Shown in pieces: positions 16,632 to 24,051 of a stretch of 33,346 nt of DNA. Position numbers and translations under genes: made by a program. The notes under the pieces were generated by a model. It did no database searches. It worked only from the letters and a program-made list of their open reading frames with translations, and was not told the DNA's origin. The DNA is from DUUI01 sp964345765 (GTDB taxonomy: Bacteria > Bacillota_I > Bacilli_A > Erysipelotrichales > Erysipelotrichaceae): positions 1 to 33,346 of the forward strand of contig CAYFSJ010000013.1 in the NCBI GenBank assembly GCA_964345765.1, given 5' to 3'. Numbering within the stretch: the stretch's first letter is position 1; the number at the start of each line of letters is the position of its first letter.

Positions 16632-17588
16632 ATGAATTTAATTGATTTTATATTTGTACCTGACTTTTTCTTCTCTATTTTAAGAATAACAGCCCCAATC
16701 ATATTTGCGACCTTAGCTGCCGTAGTCTGTGAAAAAGGAGGCATCTCTAACATCGGTCTAGAAGGAACGATGATGATGTCAGCCTTATTTGGTTCTTTAT
16801 TTGCTTATTATTCAGGCAGTTGGTTAATTGGTGTTTTAATGGCCATTATCACCGGTGTAATTGTCAGTATCGGAATGGCTTTCTTTGCCTTTAACCTTAA
16901 AACTAATATCATTTTAGTAGGGACCGCCCTTAATATGATTGGAAGTGGTGGGACCATCTTCTTTGTAAGAATCATCACTGGAATTACCGAAGGAACTCAA
17001 ATGACTTCAACTAATGGATTGATTAATTCGAGTCTTCAAGTTCCGGCAATCCATATTCCAATTATTAAAGATATTCCAATCATTGGTGAAATAGTTTCTG
17101 GTCATTCATTATTAACTTATCTAGCACTATTCTTAGTTTATTTAACCTGGGTTTTACTGTATCGGACACCACTTGGCCTCAATATTCGCTCAGTTGGAGA
17201 AAATCCAAATGCAGCTAGTTCAGTGGGAGTCAGTGTCATTAAAGTCAAATACATGGTCTTAATGCTTGGTGGTGTGTTAGCCGGTTTAGGTGGTGCTTAT
17301 ATGTCAATGTCCTATGCCATGGGATTCTCCTTGGATATGGTCGCTGGACGAGGATTTATTGCCCTTGCTGCTCAAGCCATGGGTGGTGGAGAACCACTTG
17401 GTTCAACTTTAGCTGCCTTAGTCTTTGGATCAGCGCAAGCACTAGCTGTTAAAGCCTCTGCTTTAGGGGTTGACTCTAACTTAGTATCACCAATTCCATA
17501 TGTGGTTACCATTTTAGGTTTAGTTGTCTTTGCGATGATTGCTCGAAGAAAACTCAGACGTCCTAACAAAGTAAGCAAAACAGCATGA
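16632..17588 (+). CDS. Nucleoside ABC transporter permease (YufQ/NupC-like)
   Basis: This 318-residue membrane protein is the smaller permease partner. It has about eight to nine hydrophobic segments, the family element GGISNIGLEGTMMMSALFG near residue 37, RSVGENPNAASSVGVSV (the cytoplasmic coupling loop), and GRGFIALAAQAMGGG. The start is ATG 16632 because AAGGAGGG lies 8 bases upstream at the very end of the preceding gene; the frame extends upstream to 16590 inside it. Two bases separate the genes. It ends just before the nucleoside hydrolase, so uptake and breakdown are in one transcript. Confidence 0.93.
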   Translation: MNLIDFIFVPDFFFSILRITAPIIFATLAAVVCEKGGISNIGLEGTMMMSALFGSLFAYYSGSWLIGVLMAIITGVIVSIGMAFFAFNLKTNIILVGTALNMIGSGGTIFFVRIITGITEGTQMTSTNGLINSSLQVPAIHIPIIKDIPIIGEIVSGHSLLTYLALFLVYLTWVLLYRTPLGLNIRSVGENPNAASSVGVSVIKVKYMVLMLGGVLAGLGGAYMSMSYAMGFSLDMVAGRGFIALAAQAMGGGEPLGSTLAALVFGSAQALAVKASALGVDSNLVSPIPYVVTILGLVVFAMIARRKLRRPNKVSKTA

Positions 17589-17599
17589 AAGGAAACAAT

Positions 17600-18553
17600 A
17601 TGAAGAAAATCCCAATCATTTTAGATGGAGATCCAGGTCATGATGATGCCATTGCTTGGGTCATCGCTGCCTCCAATCCATATTTTGATATCAAAGCCAT
17701 TACCAGTGTTGCTGGCAATCAAACCTTAGATAAAACAACCATCAACGCTCAAAGAATCGCAAAATTACTTGCATTAGATGTTCCAGTTGCTAAAGGAAGA
17801 GAACTTCCATTATTAGGTAATTTAGTCACAGCATCTAACTTCCATGGGGAATCAGGTTTAGATGGACCAACATTACCTGAGCCAACACGAGAATTAGAAA
17901 CCATTTCTGCTATTGAACTGATGGCTAAAGTCATAGAAGAATCAGAGGAGCCAGTCACTATAATTGCGAGTGGACCAACCACTAATGTGGCGGCATTGAT
18001 TTTGGCCCATCCTCACTTAAAAGACAAAATTAAACAAATTTCTTTTATGGGCGGCGGACTTAGAGGGGGTAATTGGTCAAGTGCCGCAGAATTTAATGTA
18101 ATTGTTGATCCGGAAGCATTAGATGTTGTCCTCAAGTCAGGCATCCCTTTAATTATGTGTGGCTTGGATGTGACTGAAAAAGCACTTTGTTATCCAGAAG
18201 AATATGAAAGAATAAGAGAAATAGGGAATCCTGTGTCTGATGTGGTTGCAGGCTGGTTTGATTTCTTTATGAAACACTTAACTTCTCTTGGTTGGAAGGG
18301 CGCAACCTTGCATGATCCATGTGCTGTAGTGGCATTGTCTCATCCTGAAATCTTTACTTTTAAAGAGCTTTTTGTTGAAGTGGAATTAAGTGGTCAATAT
18401 ACGCGTGGAGCGACTGTTGCTGATGTGCACAGTCTTAAAGAACAAGCACCAAATGTTAAAGTGGCACTTGATCTTGATCGAGAGAAATTTATTGATATTC
18501 TAATTGAATCGTGTCAATCCTACCGGACAAAAGAAGGAGGAAACTATGAATAA
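17600..18553 (+). CDS. Nucleoside hydrolase (inosine-uridine type), first copy
   Basis: This 317-residue enzyme hydrolyses the N-glycosidic bond of ribonucleosides to free base and ribose. The calcium- and ribose-binding N-terminus is ILDGDPGHDDAIAW with Asp9, Asp11, Asp15 and Asp16. Further motifs are FHGESGLDGP, ASGPTTNVAAL, FMGGGLRGGNWSSAAEFNV and the C-terminal LHDPCAVVAL. I chose ATG 17600 because AAAGGA sits six bases upstream; ATG 17585 has no such site. Ribose produced here is phosphorylated by the ribokinase two genes on. It overlaps the second hydrolase by 8 bases. Substrate preference (purine or pyrimidine) cannot be decided by eye, though the family is often called RihA/RihB-like. 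Confidence 0.92.
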   Translation: MKKIPIILDGDPGHDDAIAWVIAASNPYFDIKAITSVAGNQTLDKTTINAQRIAKLLALDVPVAKGRELPLLGNLVTASNFHGESGLDGPTLPEPTRELETISAIELMAKVIEESEEPVTIIASGPTTNVAALILAHPHLKDKIKQISFMGGGLRGGNWSSAAEFNVIVDPEALDVVLKSGIPLIMCGLDVTEKALCYPEEYERIREIGNPVSDVVAGWFDFFMKHLTSLGWKGATLHDPCAVVALSHPEIFTFKELFVEVELSGQYTRGATVADVHSLKEQAPNVKVALDLDREKFIDILIESCQSYRTKEGGNYE

Positions 18554-19478
18554 AAAACCAATTTGGATCGATAGTGATGCGGGCGTTGATGATGCGATTG
18601 CGTTATTTTCAGCCTTTAAATTAAACAATGTTGACATTAAGGGAATATCCAGTGTGGCTGGAAATGTTGAAGAAGAAAAAACGTATAAAAATATAAGAGA
18701 TTTGGCTCATCTGGCCAAGGTAGATGCAAAGGTCTATCATGGTGCCACAAAACCAATGGTAGTTGAGCTTGTGATGGCAAAACATGTTCATGGTGAAAAT
18801 GGGGTGGGTGATATTGAACTAGAAGCTTCGCCTAAAGAACATGAAACGATGTTGGCATGGGATGCACTTTATCAAGCAGCAGTTCAAGCCAAGGGTGAGC
18901 TTGAAGTAGTGACCTTGGGCCCATTGACAAATATAGCCATCGCGATTGCGAAATATCCTGATTTAGAAACATTAATTAAGCGCATCTATTTAATGGGTGG
19001 TGCTATTGAAGGTGGTAATTCAACACCTTGTGCTGAGTTTAATATTTATGTTGATCCACATAGTGCTGAAGCCGTTTTTAAATCAAAAATTGAAAAAGTG
19101 ATGTTTGGTTTGGATGTGACACTTAAATCATCCCTAACAACAAAAGATATTGACGATATTTATCAACAAAATACTAAAGTTTCTAAGTTCTTCTATGATT
19201 CCATTCAAACTTGTTTAGTCTTTTATGACTTATATGGATATAAAAATATGATGTGTTTACATGATGTTTGTCCAGTTCTTTATTTAGAACATCCAGAAAT
19301 CTTTGAAGGGACTCAAGCAGGGGTCTATGTTGAAACACAAGGACAACTGACCTTTGGTAAAACAGTGAGTGATATAAAGAGTGACTTTAAATTTGATAAA
19401 CGTGATACCTTAGTCATATTAGATGTTGATCAACCCAAATTTGCGTCTAAGATTAAAGAATTATTAATGAGTTATTGA
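18546..19478 (+). CDS. Nucleoside hydrolase, second diverged copy
   Basis: This 310-residue protein is a second IU-nucleoside hydrolase. The metal-site motif is IDSDAGVDDAIAL: Asp9, Asp11, Asp15 and Asp16 are kept, but the usual Pro after Asp11 is Ala. HVHGENGVGD, LGPLTNIAIAI, LMGGAIEGGNSTPCAEFNI and LHDVCPVLYL follow in the expected order, the last with Val-Cys in place of the more common Pro-x. It differs widely from the first copy, so it is not a recent duplicate; the two may split purine and pyrimidine, or ribo- and other nucleosides, between them. AAGGAGGA precedes ATG 18546; the longer reading from 18504 lies inside the first copy. Confidence 0.9.
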   Translation: MNKKPIWIDSDAGVDDAIALFSAFKLNNVDIKGISSVAGNVEEEKTYKNIRDLAHLAKVDAKVYHGATKPMVVELVMAKHVHGENGVGDIELEASPKEHETMLAWDALYQAAVQAKGELEVVTLGPLTNIAIAIAKYPDLETLIKRIYLMGGAIEGGNSTPCAEFNIYVDPHSAEAVFKSKIEKVMFGLDVTLKSSLTTKDIDDIYQQNTKVSKFFYDSIQTCLVFYDLYGYKNMMCLHDVCPVLYLEHPEIFEGTQAGVYVETQGQLTFGKTVSDIKSDFKFDKRDTLVILDVDQPKFASKIKELLMSY

Positions 19479-19487
19479 GGTAAGAAA

Positions 19488-20378
19488 ATGAGTATTTGTG
19501 TAATTGGAAGTAGTAATGTCGATATCTCTGTCTTTGTTGAGAAACTACCTCAAAAAGGAGAAACGTTGTTAGGTCATGAAATGACAACCTCCTTTGGTGG
19601 CAAAGGCGCAAATCAAGCTATTGCTAGTGCTAAATTAGGGGGCCAAGTTTCCTTTTTAACCTGTTTAGGAGAGGATGATTTTGGCGATCAAATCCTTAGT
19701 AATTTGAAACAACTAAAGATTGATACCAAACAAATAAAGTGGAGTAAGAAAAATCCAACTGGAAAAGCCATTATTACCATAGACCATCAAGGGCAAAATA
19801 CCATCGTGGTCAATCCTGGGGCTAATGGTGATTGTGATATCGAATATCTAAAAAATAATCAAGAGCACATTCTTAAGAGTGATTTAATCTTATTACAGAT
19901 GGAAATTCCACTGGATGCTATTGAATATGCGATAAGATTAGCTCATCAACATGATAAACAAGTGATTTTAAATCCTGCACCTGCTCTAGCTGACTTAAAT
20001 CAAGAACTCTATTCTATGATTGATTACTTAACCCCTAATGAGAGTGAGTTACTGATAATGGCTCAACAAGATGATTTTGAAGCGAGCATTCAACAATTAT
20101 TAGCTTGGGGTGTTAAGAACCTCATTATTACGATGGGTGAACAAGGCGCCTTATGGGTCACAAAGCAACAAAGACAACTAATAAAGGCATATCCTGTTGT
20201 GGCCATTGATACAGTAGGGGCAGGGGATTGTTTTAATGGGGCATTTGTTTCGGGTTTAGCCAATGGTCAATCGATTGTTGATGCGATTGATTTTGCCAAT
20301 AAAGCAGCTAGTCTTGCGGTCGCTCGAAAAGGGGCTCAAGATTCGATTCCAACTCTAGAAGAACTAAAGAATCTCTGA
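19488..20378 (+). CDS. rbsK: Ribokinase
   Basis: This 296-residue PfkB-family kinase phosphorylates ribose at O5. The ribokinase pattern is clear: GSSNVDISVFVEKLPQKGET at the N-terminus, the sugar-binding FGGKGANQA, PTGKAIITI, NPAPA, TPNESE, and the C-terminal DTVGAGDCFNGAF with catalytic base Asp247. Length matches the family. Its place after two nucleoside hydrolases supplies the next step, ribose to ribose-5-phosphate, which enters the pentose phosphate pathway. It begins 9 bases after the preceding stop, with GAGGTAAG upstream of the ATG. A deoxyribokinase activity cannot be ruled out from sequence alone. Confidence 0.93.
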   Translation: MSICVIGSSNVDISVFVEKLPQKGETLLGHEMTTSFGGKGANQAIASAKLGGQVSFLTCLGEDDFGDQILSNLKQLKIDTKQIKWSKKNPTGKAIITIDHQGQNTIVVNPGANGDCDIEYLKNNQEHILKSDLILLQMEIPLDAIEYAIRLAHQHDKQVILNPAPALADLNQELYSMIDYLTPNESELLIMAQQDDFEASIQQLLAWGVKNLIITMGEQGALWVTKQQRQLIKAYPVVAIDTVGAGDCFNGAFVSGLANGQSIVDAIDFANKAASLAVARKGAQDSIPTLEELKNL

Positions 20379-20405
20379 TATTCTTAGTGAAGAAAAGAGG
20401 AATAC

Positions 20406-21071
20406 ATGTTAGATCAAATTAAAGGAAAATTAATTATTTCTTGTCAGGCTTTGCCTAATGAACCCTTACATTCATCATTCATTATGGGTCGTATGGCATT
20501 GGCCGCAAAACAAGCTGGCGCAGTTGGAATTCGCGCTCAAGGAGTAGAGGATATCAAAGAAATTATGTCTGTGGTTGATTTACCAGTCATTGGCATTATT
20601 AAGCGTGATTATCCTGATAGTGATGTCTATATTACCCCGACAAAAAAAGAAGTGGATGAATTATTGGCCACTGGTTGTCAGATGATTGCTTTGGATGCGA
20701 CCTTAAGAGATCGTCCAAATCAAGAATTATTGAGTGAATTAGTTAAACAAATTCACCAACATGGTGTTTTGGCGATGGCCGATTGTTCAACCTTAGAAGA
20801 AGCGATTTCAGCACAAGAGATTGGTTTTGATTGTGTTTCATCGACCCTTTCAGGTTATACACCATATTCTAAGAATGTGGATGGACCAAATTTTGAGTTG
20901 TTAAAAGAGATGTTAAAGAAATGTCGTGTCCCTGTCATTGCTGAAGGGAAAATCAATACGCCTCAAGAATTAAAAAAAGTGATGGATTTAGGGGTTCATT
21001 CTGCGGTGGTTGGTGGCGCCATTACTCGTCCACAACAAATCGCAAAACGGTTTATTGATGCTATTAATTAA
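20406..21071 (+). CDS. nanE: N-acetylmannosamine-6-phosphate 2-epimerase (NanE)
   Basis: This 221-residue TIM-barrel enzyme converts ManNAc-6-phosphate to GlcNAc-6-phosphate. It matches NanE throughout: LIISCQALPNEPLHSS at the N-terminus, GAVGIRAQGVEDI, IGIIKRDY with Lys66, IALDATLRDRP, MADCSTLEEA, STLSGYTPYS, and IAEGKINTPQE with Glu180. Lys66 and Glu180 fall at the positions known as catalytic in the clostridial enzyme. The usual partners nanA, nanK and a sialic-acid transporter are missing; instead this is the last gene of a nucleoside operon, 27 bases after ribokinase with an AAGAGGAA site, and followed by a strong terminator. It may serve amino-sugar salvage or sit here by chance of operon assembly. 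Confidence 0.92.
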   Translation: MLDQIKGKLIISCQALPNEPLHSSFIMGRMALAAKQAGAVGIRAQGVEDIKEIMSVVDLPVIGIIKRDYPDSDVYITPTKKEVDELLATGCQMIALDATLRDRPNQELLSELVKQIHQHGVLAMADCSTLEEAISAQEIGFDCVSSTLSGYTPYSKNVDGPNFELLKEMLKKCRVPVIAEGKINTPQELKKVMDLGVHSAVVGGAITRPQQIAKRFIDAIN

Positions 21072-21095
21072 ACAGGACACGGATGTCCTGTTTTT
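21071..21095 (+). terminator. Terminator of the nucleoside operon
   Basis: AACAGGACA (21071-21079) pairs perfectly with TGTCCTGTT (21084-21092) around CGGA and is followed by TTT. The stem also lies just past the stop of the convergent SGNH gene and may serve both. Confidence 0.85.
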
Positions 21096-21098
21096 CTA

Positions 21099-21722
21099 TT
21101 AGAGTAGTTTAGGGATGAGTTTATTGAGTTTATGAGCAAGTTGTTTATGACCCACTTCATCAAGATGCATGTAATCAATGGTGTTATAGTTAGTAACGAT
21201 TTCGTTGGCATCAAGGTAGTGACAGCCATATTCTTTAGAAATTAATTCATAAACTGTAGAGAGTTCTTTCGCCTTTACATCACAACCTAAGCCCATTGTT
21301 TTTACGACTTCAGTCTTTAGATAGTCTGGTTCAATGGCTTTAGGGGTAATAATGAGAATATTAGGTTTATTAGCCCAGCAATCACTTTTTTGGGCTTTTA
21401 AGATAAGTCGTTTCAAGCCTAAACCAATCACTTGTGGACTGGAGCTAAAACGTTCTTTCGTATCATTGGTACCTAACATAATGATTAATAAATCAATTGG
21501 TTTATGGGACATAAGACAAGGGGTTATATAGTTAAGAGCGGATAATCCTTCTGTAATTGGATCATCAAAAACAGTGGTTCGACCACTTAGACCTTCTTCA
21601 ATAATTGAATAATCGTTAGATAATAATTTTGGCCAACGCGCGTTTTCATCGAAGCGTGAAGCATCGATGGCATTTAAACCGTGGGTGTTTGAATCTCCGA
21701 AACAGAGAATTTGTTTTTTCAT
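21099..21722 (-). CDS. SGNH/GDSL-type esterase
   Basis: This 207-residue protein is an SGNH hydrolase of the single-domain arylesterase type. Block I is CFGDSNTHG with nucleophile Ser11, block II GLSGRTT gives the oxyanion Gly, block III is LGTND with Asn86, and block V is DYMHLDEVGH with Asp183 and His186. No signal peptide is seen, so it is likely cytoplasmic. It would remove acyl or acetyl groups from an ester; the natural substrate is unknown, although sugar acetyl esters would suit a genome region with many glycosidases. It is transcribed alone, converging on the nucleoside operon. AGAGGTA lies upstream of the ATG. Confidence 0.87.
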   Translation of the reverse strand: MKKQILCFGDSNTHGLNAIDASRFDENARWPKLLSNDYSIIEEGLSGRTTVFDDPITEGLSALNYITPCLMSHKPIDLLIIMLGTNDTKERFSSSPQVIGLGLKRLILKAQKSDCWANKPNILIITPKAIEPDYLKTEVVKTMGLGCDVKAKELSTVYELISKEYGCHYLDANEIVTNYNTIDYMHLDEVGHKQLAHKLNKLIPKLL

Positions 21723-22104
21723 AGACTGTACCTCTAGTGATATTCTGAAAAAATCAGAAAGCTTTTAAAGATGTGAAAAAGTTGGTCAATTTCCAACCTT
21801 AATGCGATAAAATAATTCCCTAAAAATCAACCCAATCTTGGGTTTTCGGTGGCTCCCTCTGGACATCCATGATAGTCCATCGGTCACTAGAAATGAGGTT
21901 CACTAAAATAAGAAACGATATCAAGGCCACTTATCAGTGGTTTTACTTGACATCGTTTTTATTTTAGTGCCTTTTTAGTTGGTGACCGACGGACTTTATC
22001 AAAGATGATCCAATTTACTCTTTCGCTTAATTTTCCTATTATTTTTTATTAATTATTGTGTACAATGGGTTTAACCTAGTAAAAAAATAGTACATGAAAA
22101 GACT
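21723..22104. other. Gene-free intergenic stretch with several hairpins
   Basis: No coding sequence is supported between the SGNH gene and the IS30 remnant. The stretch holds the SGNH leader (hairpin TTCTGA/TCAGAA at 21743-21759; TTGACC on the minus strand as a weak -35 candidate), two small hairpins (about 21779-21800 and AACCCA/TGGGTT at about 21830-21845), the large palindrome at 21861-22011, and AT-rich sequence up to 22104. Confidence 0.6.
21861..22011. repeat. About 150-bp imperfect palindromic element
   Basis: Outer arms AGTCCATCGGTCAC (21874-21887) and GTGACCGACGGACT (21982-21995) pair with one mismatch, and pairing continues outward with gaps to GGA at 21861 and TCC at 22011. Inner arms CACTAAAAT (21901-21909) and ATTTTAGTG (21961-21969) pair perfectly and lead through CGAT/ATCG, TCAAG/CTTGA and CCAC/GTGG to a small loop near 21931-21936. 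It could be a miniature inverted-repeat element, a structured RNA or a chromosomal repeat; no target duplication is evident at the edges. Confidence 0.6.
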
Positions 22105-22126
22105 CTTGAAAAATGTCTTTTTCAAG
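22105..22126. repeat. Hairpin at the left end of the IS30 remnant
   Basis: CTTGAAAAA (22105-22113) pairs with TTTTTCAAG (22118-22126) around TGTC. Downstream of the transposase reading direction it could act as a weak terminator or be part of the element's end. Confidence 0.45.
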
Positions 22127-22142
22127 CTTATTGCATTTAAGA

Positions 22143-22157
22143 ATTGTCATCAAGCAC
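22143..22157 (+). repeat. Left inverted repeat of the IS30 remnant
   Basis: ATTGTCATCAAGCAC is the exact reverse complement of 23352-23366 and flanks the transposase 3' end. Confidence 0.7.
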
Positions 22158-22164
22158 TATTATT

Positions 22165-23334
22165 TTATTTTATAATTATCTCTTTTGCTGGGATTTCTCT
22201 AAGTGGTAATTCTTGGGTTATGTCAAAACCAAAGAGATGTCTGAACATCTCAAAAGGTGATTTATTTCCCAGACTTTGACGTTTATGGGAATTTAAATTG
22301 GAGAAAATATCATCAATTGTTTGTTGGGAATACAGTTGGATACTTTCTCCTTTTTTGATCATCCTACGGACCAAAGCATGATTGCGTTCACAGCCTCCTT
22401 TTTGATAAGAAGCATAGGGATCACAGTAAAAGATTCTGATAAGAAACTCTCCATCTTGATTGTCTTCTAAGCGTGGTAAGTGTTGGAATTCTTGTCCGTT
22501 ATCAGTCAAGATACAATCAAAGAATAAGCGAGAGGAAGCTTTTAATTGTTTGATGAGCTGTTCTATCACTTGGTTGACATTAAAGGCGACTCGATTCACT
22601 TTGATTCCCATTGTAGTTTGGATTGTGGTTCATACAAGGTTAATAACGTTTGTTTATCATTTTTCTTACCAATCATTAAATCAACTTGAAGGGTCACTCG
22701 ATTCATATTAGATGTATAGTCTAGATGATCTTCGTAGGTTCGATTTACCAGTAATTCGAAACTAATTCGTTGAAGCTGTTGACTCTTTGAAGGCTTATTA
22801 ACCTATTGTTTTACTGTTTCTGCTAAAACAATATTTCGACAGGATAATAACCCGTTGTTGATATAGCGACGTACAGTTGATTCTGATTGTTTAATCATTG
22901 GCTCACTATTGATGACATGATTAATTGACTGACCCTTAATTATTCTAGGTGAGACTAAGTAGTCATCTAATTCCTTTAATTCTTGAGCGCTAATATAAAT
23001 GATGGATCGGCTCGCTTCACGATTGTAGTTCTTCTAGCATTCGCTTCAAGTGCGTCATATTCCATATCTCTTTACTACAATTTTTTCTTTTCTTACAAGC
23101 GTTACAGATAAAAGGAAATTTAAGTAAATGATGACAATCACTCGCACGACTAGACTTATTGAATTTAATTGATCTTGTATCAAAAGAAATTCGATTATTC
23201 TTAATCTCTCGGTAAATAGAAGATGGATTGAACTTAATGATATTAGAGATTGTTACTAAACTGCTTGAGGGATTACTTTCAATTTGGCTTTGAATCTTGA
23301 TTCTATCTCGAAGTGTCATTCTTTTGTAATTCAT
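22165..23334 (-). pseudogene. IS30-family transposase, disrupted
   Basis: Read on the minus strand, the gene starts at ATG 23334 after AAGGAAAA. The N-terminal helix-turn-helix part has LRDRIKIQSQIESNPSSS and SSIYREIKNNR, then a Cys cluster (FICNACKKRKNC). Near 23022 the frame breaks: after MLEEL the protein continues in another frame as YNREASRSIIYIS, to a TAG at 22803-22805. Past that stop the same frame runs through YEDHLDYTS and VDLMIGKKNDKQ, the first Asp of the DDE core. Near 22610 a second frameshift leads to ILTDNGQEF (second Asp) and YCDPYASYQKGGCERNH (Glu). All three catalytic residues survive, but at least three lesions separate them, so no active enzyme is expected. Confidence 0.88.
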
Positions 23335-23351
23335 GTTTATTTTCCTTTTTT

Positions 23352-23366
23352 GTGCTTGATGACAAT
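23352..23366 (-). repeat. Right inverted repeat of the IS30 remnant
   Basis: GTGCTTGATGACAAT is the exact reverse complement of 22143-22157 and lies 17 bases before the transposase start codon. Confidence 0.7.
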
Positions 23367-23417
23367 GCATTTACAGTCTATCTTGAATCGTCTCAAGGTG
23401 TAAAGGGTTTTTCAGGG

Positions 23418-23440
23418 TTAATGCAATAAGTTAATGCAAT
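23418..23440 (+). repeat. Tandem decamer upstream of rpsP
   Basis: TTAATGCAAT occurs at 23418-23427 and 23431-23440, 13 bases apart. The core AATGCAATAAG (23420-23430) also occurs inverted at 22127-22137 beside the left end of the IS30 remnant, so it may be IS-related rather than regulatory. Confidence 0.45.
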
Positions 23441-23472
23441 GACTTTGAAAGGTAACAGTTAAGGTTTTCTAC

Positions 23473-23501
23473 TTGACGGGGTCTTTTTTTTATTGTATAC
23501 T
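23473..23501 (+). promoter_or_regulatory. Sigma-A promoter of the rpsP operon
   Basis: TTGACG (23473-23478) and TATACT (23496-23501) are exactly 17 bases apart with a T-rich spacer, 26 bases before the rpsP start. GAGGT at about 23515 is the ribosome-binding site. The promoter stands alone next to IS debris, so the operon does not depend on ffh transcription. Confidence 0.8.
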
Positions 23502-23527
23502 TCCTGAGGAAAGTCGAGGTAAAGTCT

Positions 23528-23797
23528 ATGGCTGTAAAATTACGTTTAGCAAGACATGGAGCAAAAAGAGATCCGTTCTACCGTATCGTTGCTTCTGATT
23601 CAAGATCACCACGTGATGGTCGTTTTATAGAAATTATTGGATATTATAATCCAACAAGACAACCAGCAGAAGTTAAAATTGATGAAGAAAAAGCACTTAA
23701 ATGGTTAAGTGAAGGAGCACAACCTTCAGATACTGTTCGTAATCTTTTTTCTAAACAAGGTCTTATCAAAAAACATACTGAAAGCAAGAAAAAATAG
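23528..23797 (+). CDS. rpsP: Small ribosomal subunit protein bS16
   Basis: This 89-residue protein is ribosomal protein S16, needed for assembly of the 30S body. The whole sequence is typical: AVKLRLARHGAKRDPFYRIV at the N-terminus, DSRSPRDGRFIEIIGYYNP in the middle, and a lysine-rich tail. It is the first gene of the rpsP-khpA-rimM-trmD cluster and follows its own promoter. In most Firmicutes ffh is the preceding gene; here IS30 debris is. Confidence 0.98.
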   Translation: MAVKLRLARHGAKRDPFYRIVASDSRSPRDGRFIEIIGYYNPTRQPAEVKIDEEKALKWLSEGAQPSDTVRNLFSKQGLIKKHTESKKK

Positions 23798-23799
23798 TT

Positions 23800-24051
23800 A
23801 TGAGTGAAGTAGAAAAAATATTATTTGATTTGATTCATCCAATTGTTGACCATAAAGAAATGTTAACAGTGAAACAATTAGAGAGCATTAATGAGAATGA
23901 AATTATCCTTATGATTTATGCTAAAAATGATGATATTGGTCGTCTTATTGGTAAAAAAGGGACGATGGCAAATGCCTTACGTCAAGTTATGGGAATTTCA
24001 GGAAGAATGCTTAATAAGAAAATCAATTTAAAGTTTGAAGCTATCGAATAA
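23800..24051 (+). CDS. khpA: KH-domain RNA-binding protein KhpA (YlqC)
   Basis: This 83-residue single KH-domain protein has the RNA-binding GxxG loop as IGRLIGKKGTMANALRQVM. It is the KhpA/YlqC protein always found between rpsP and rimM; in other Firmicutes it pairs with KhpB (Jag) and affects cell division and small-RNA handling. It starts two bases after the rpsP stop with only a weak purine-rich leader (GCAAGAAAAAA), which suggests coupling to rpsP translation. Its TAA overlaps the rimM ATG by one base. Confidence 0.95.
   Translation: MSEVEKILFDLIHPIVDHKEMLTVKQLESINENEIILMIYAKNDDIGRLIGKKGTMANALRQVMGISGRMLNKKINLKFEAIE

Larger units (their letters stand above)
22127..23386 (-). mobile_element. 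Decayed IS30-family insertion sequence
   Basis: The element is about 1.2-1.3 kb and holds one minus-strand transposase gene in pieces. Its ends share a perfect 15-bp inverted repeat: ATTGTCATCAAGCAC at 22143-22157 and its complement at 23352-23366. Outside these, similarity becomes patchy (TTCAAG at both sides), so the outer limits given are approximate. The transposase carries two frameshifts and a stop, so the copy is inactive. It lies directly upstream of the rpsP promoter. Confidence 0.75.

Noticed and set aside
22094..22711. Open frames on the plus strand across the IS30 remnant.
   Set aside because: They lie antisense to the transposase remnant, have no family features and no convincing ribosome-binding site.
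23418..23440. Start of a CRISPR-like or iteron array.
   Set aside because: Only two copies of a 10-mer are present, with no spacers of even size, no cas gene and no replication gene.
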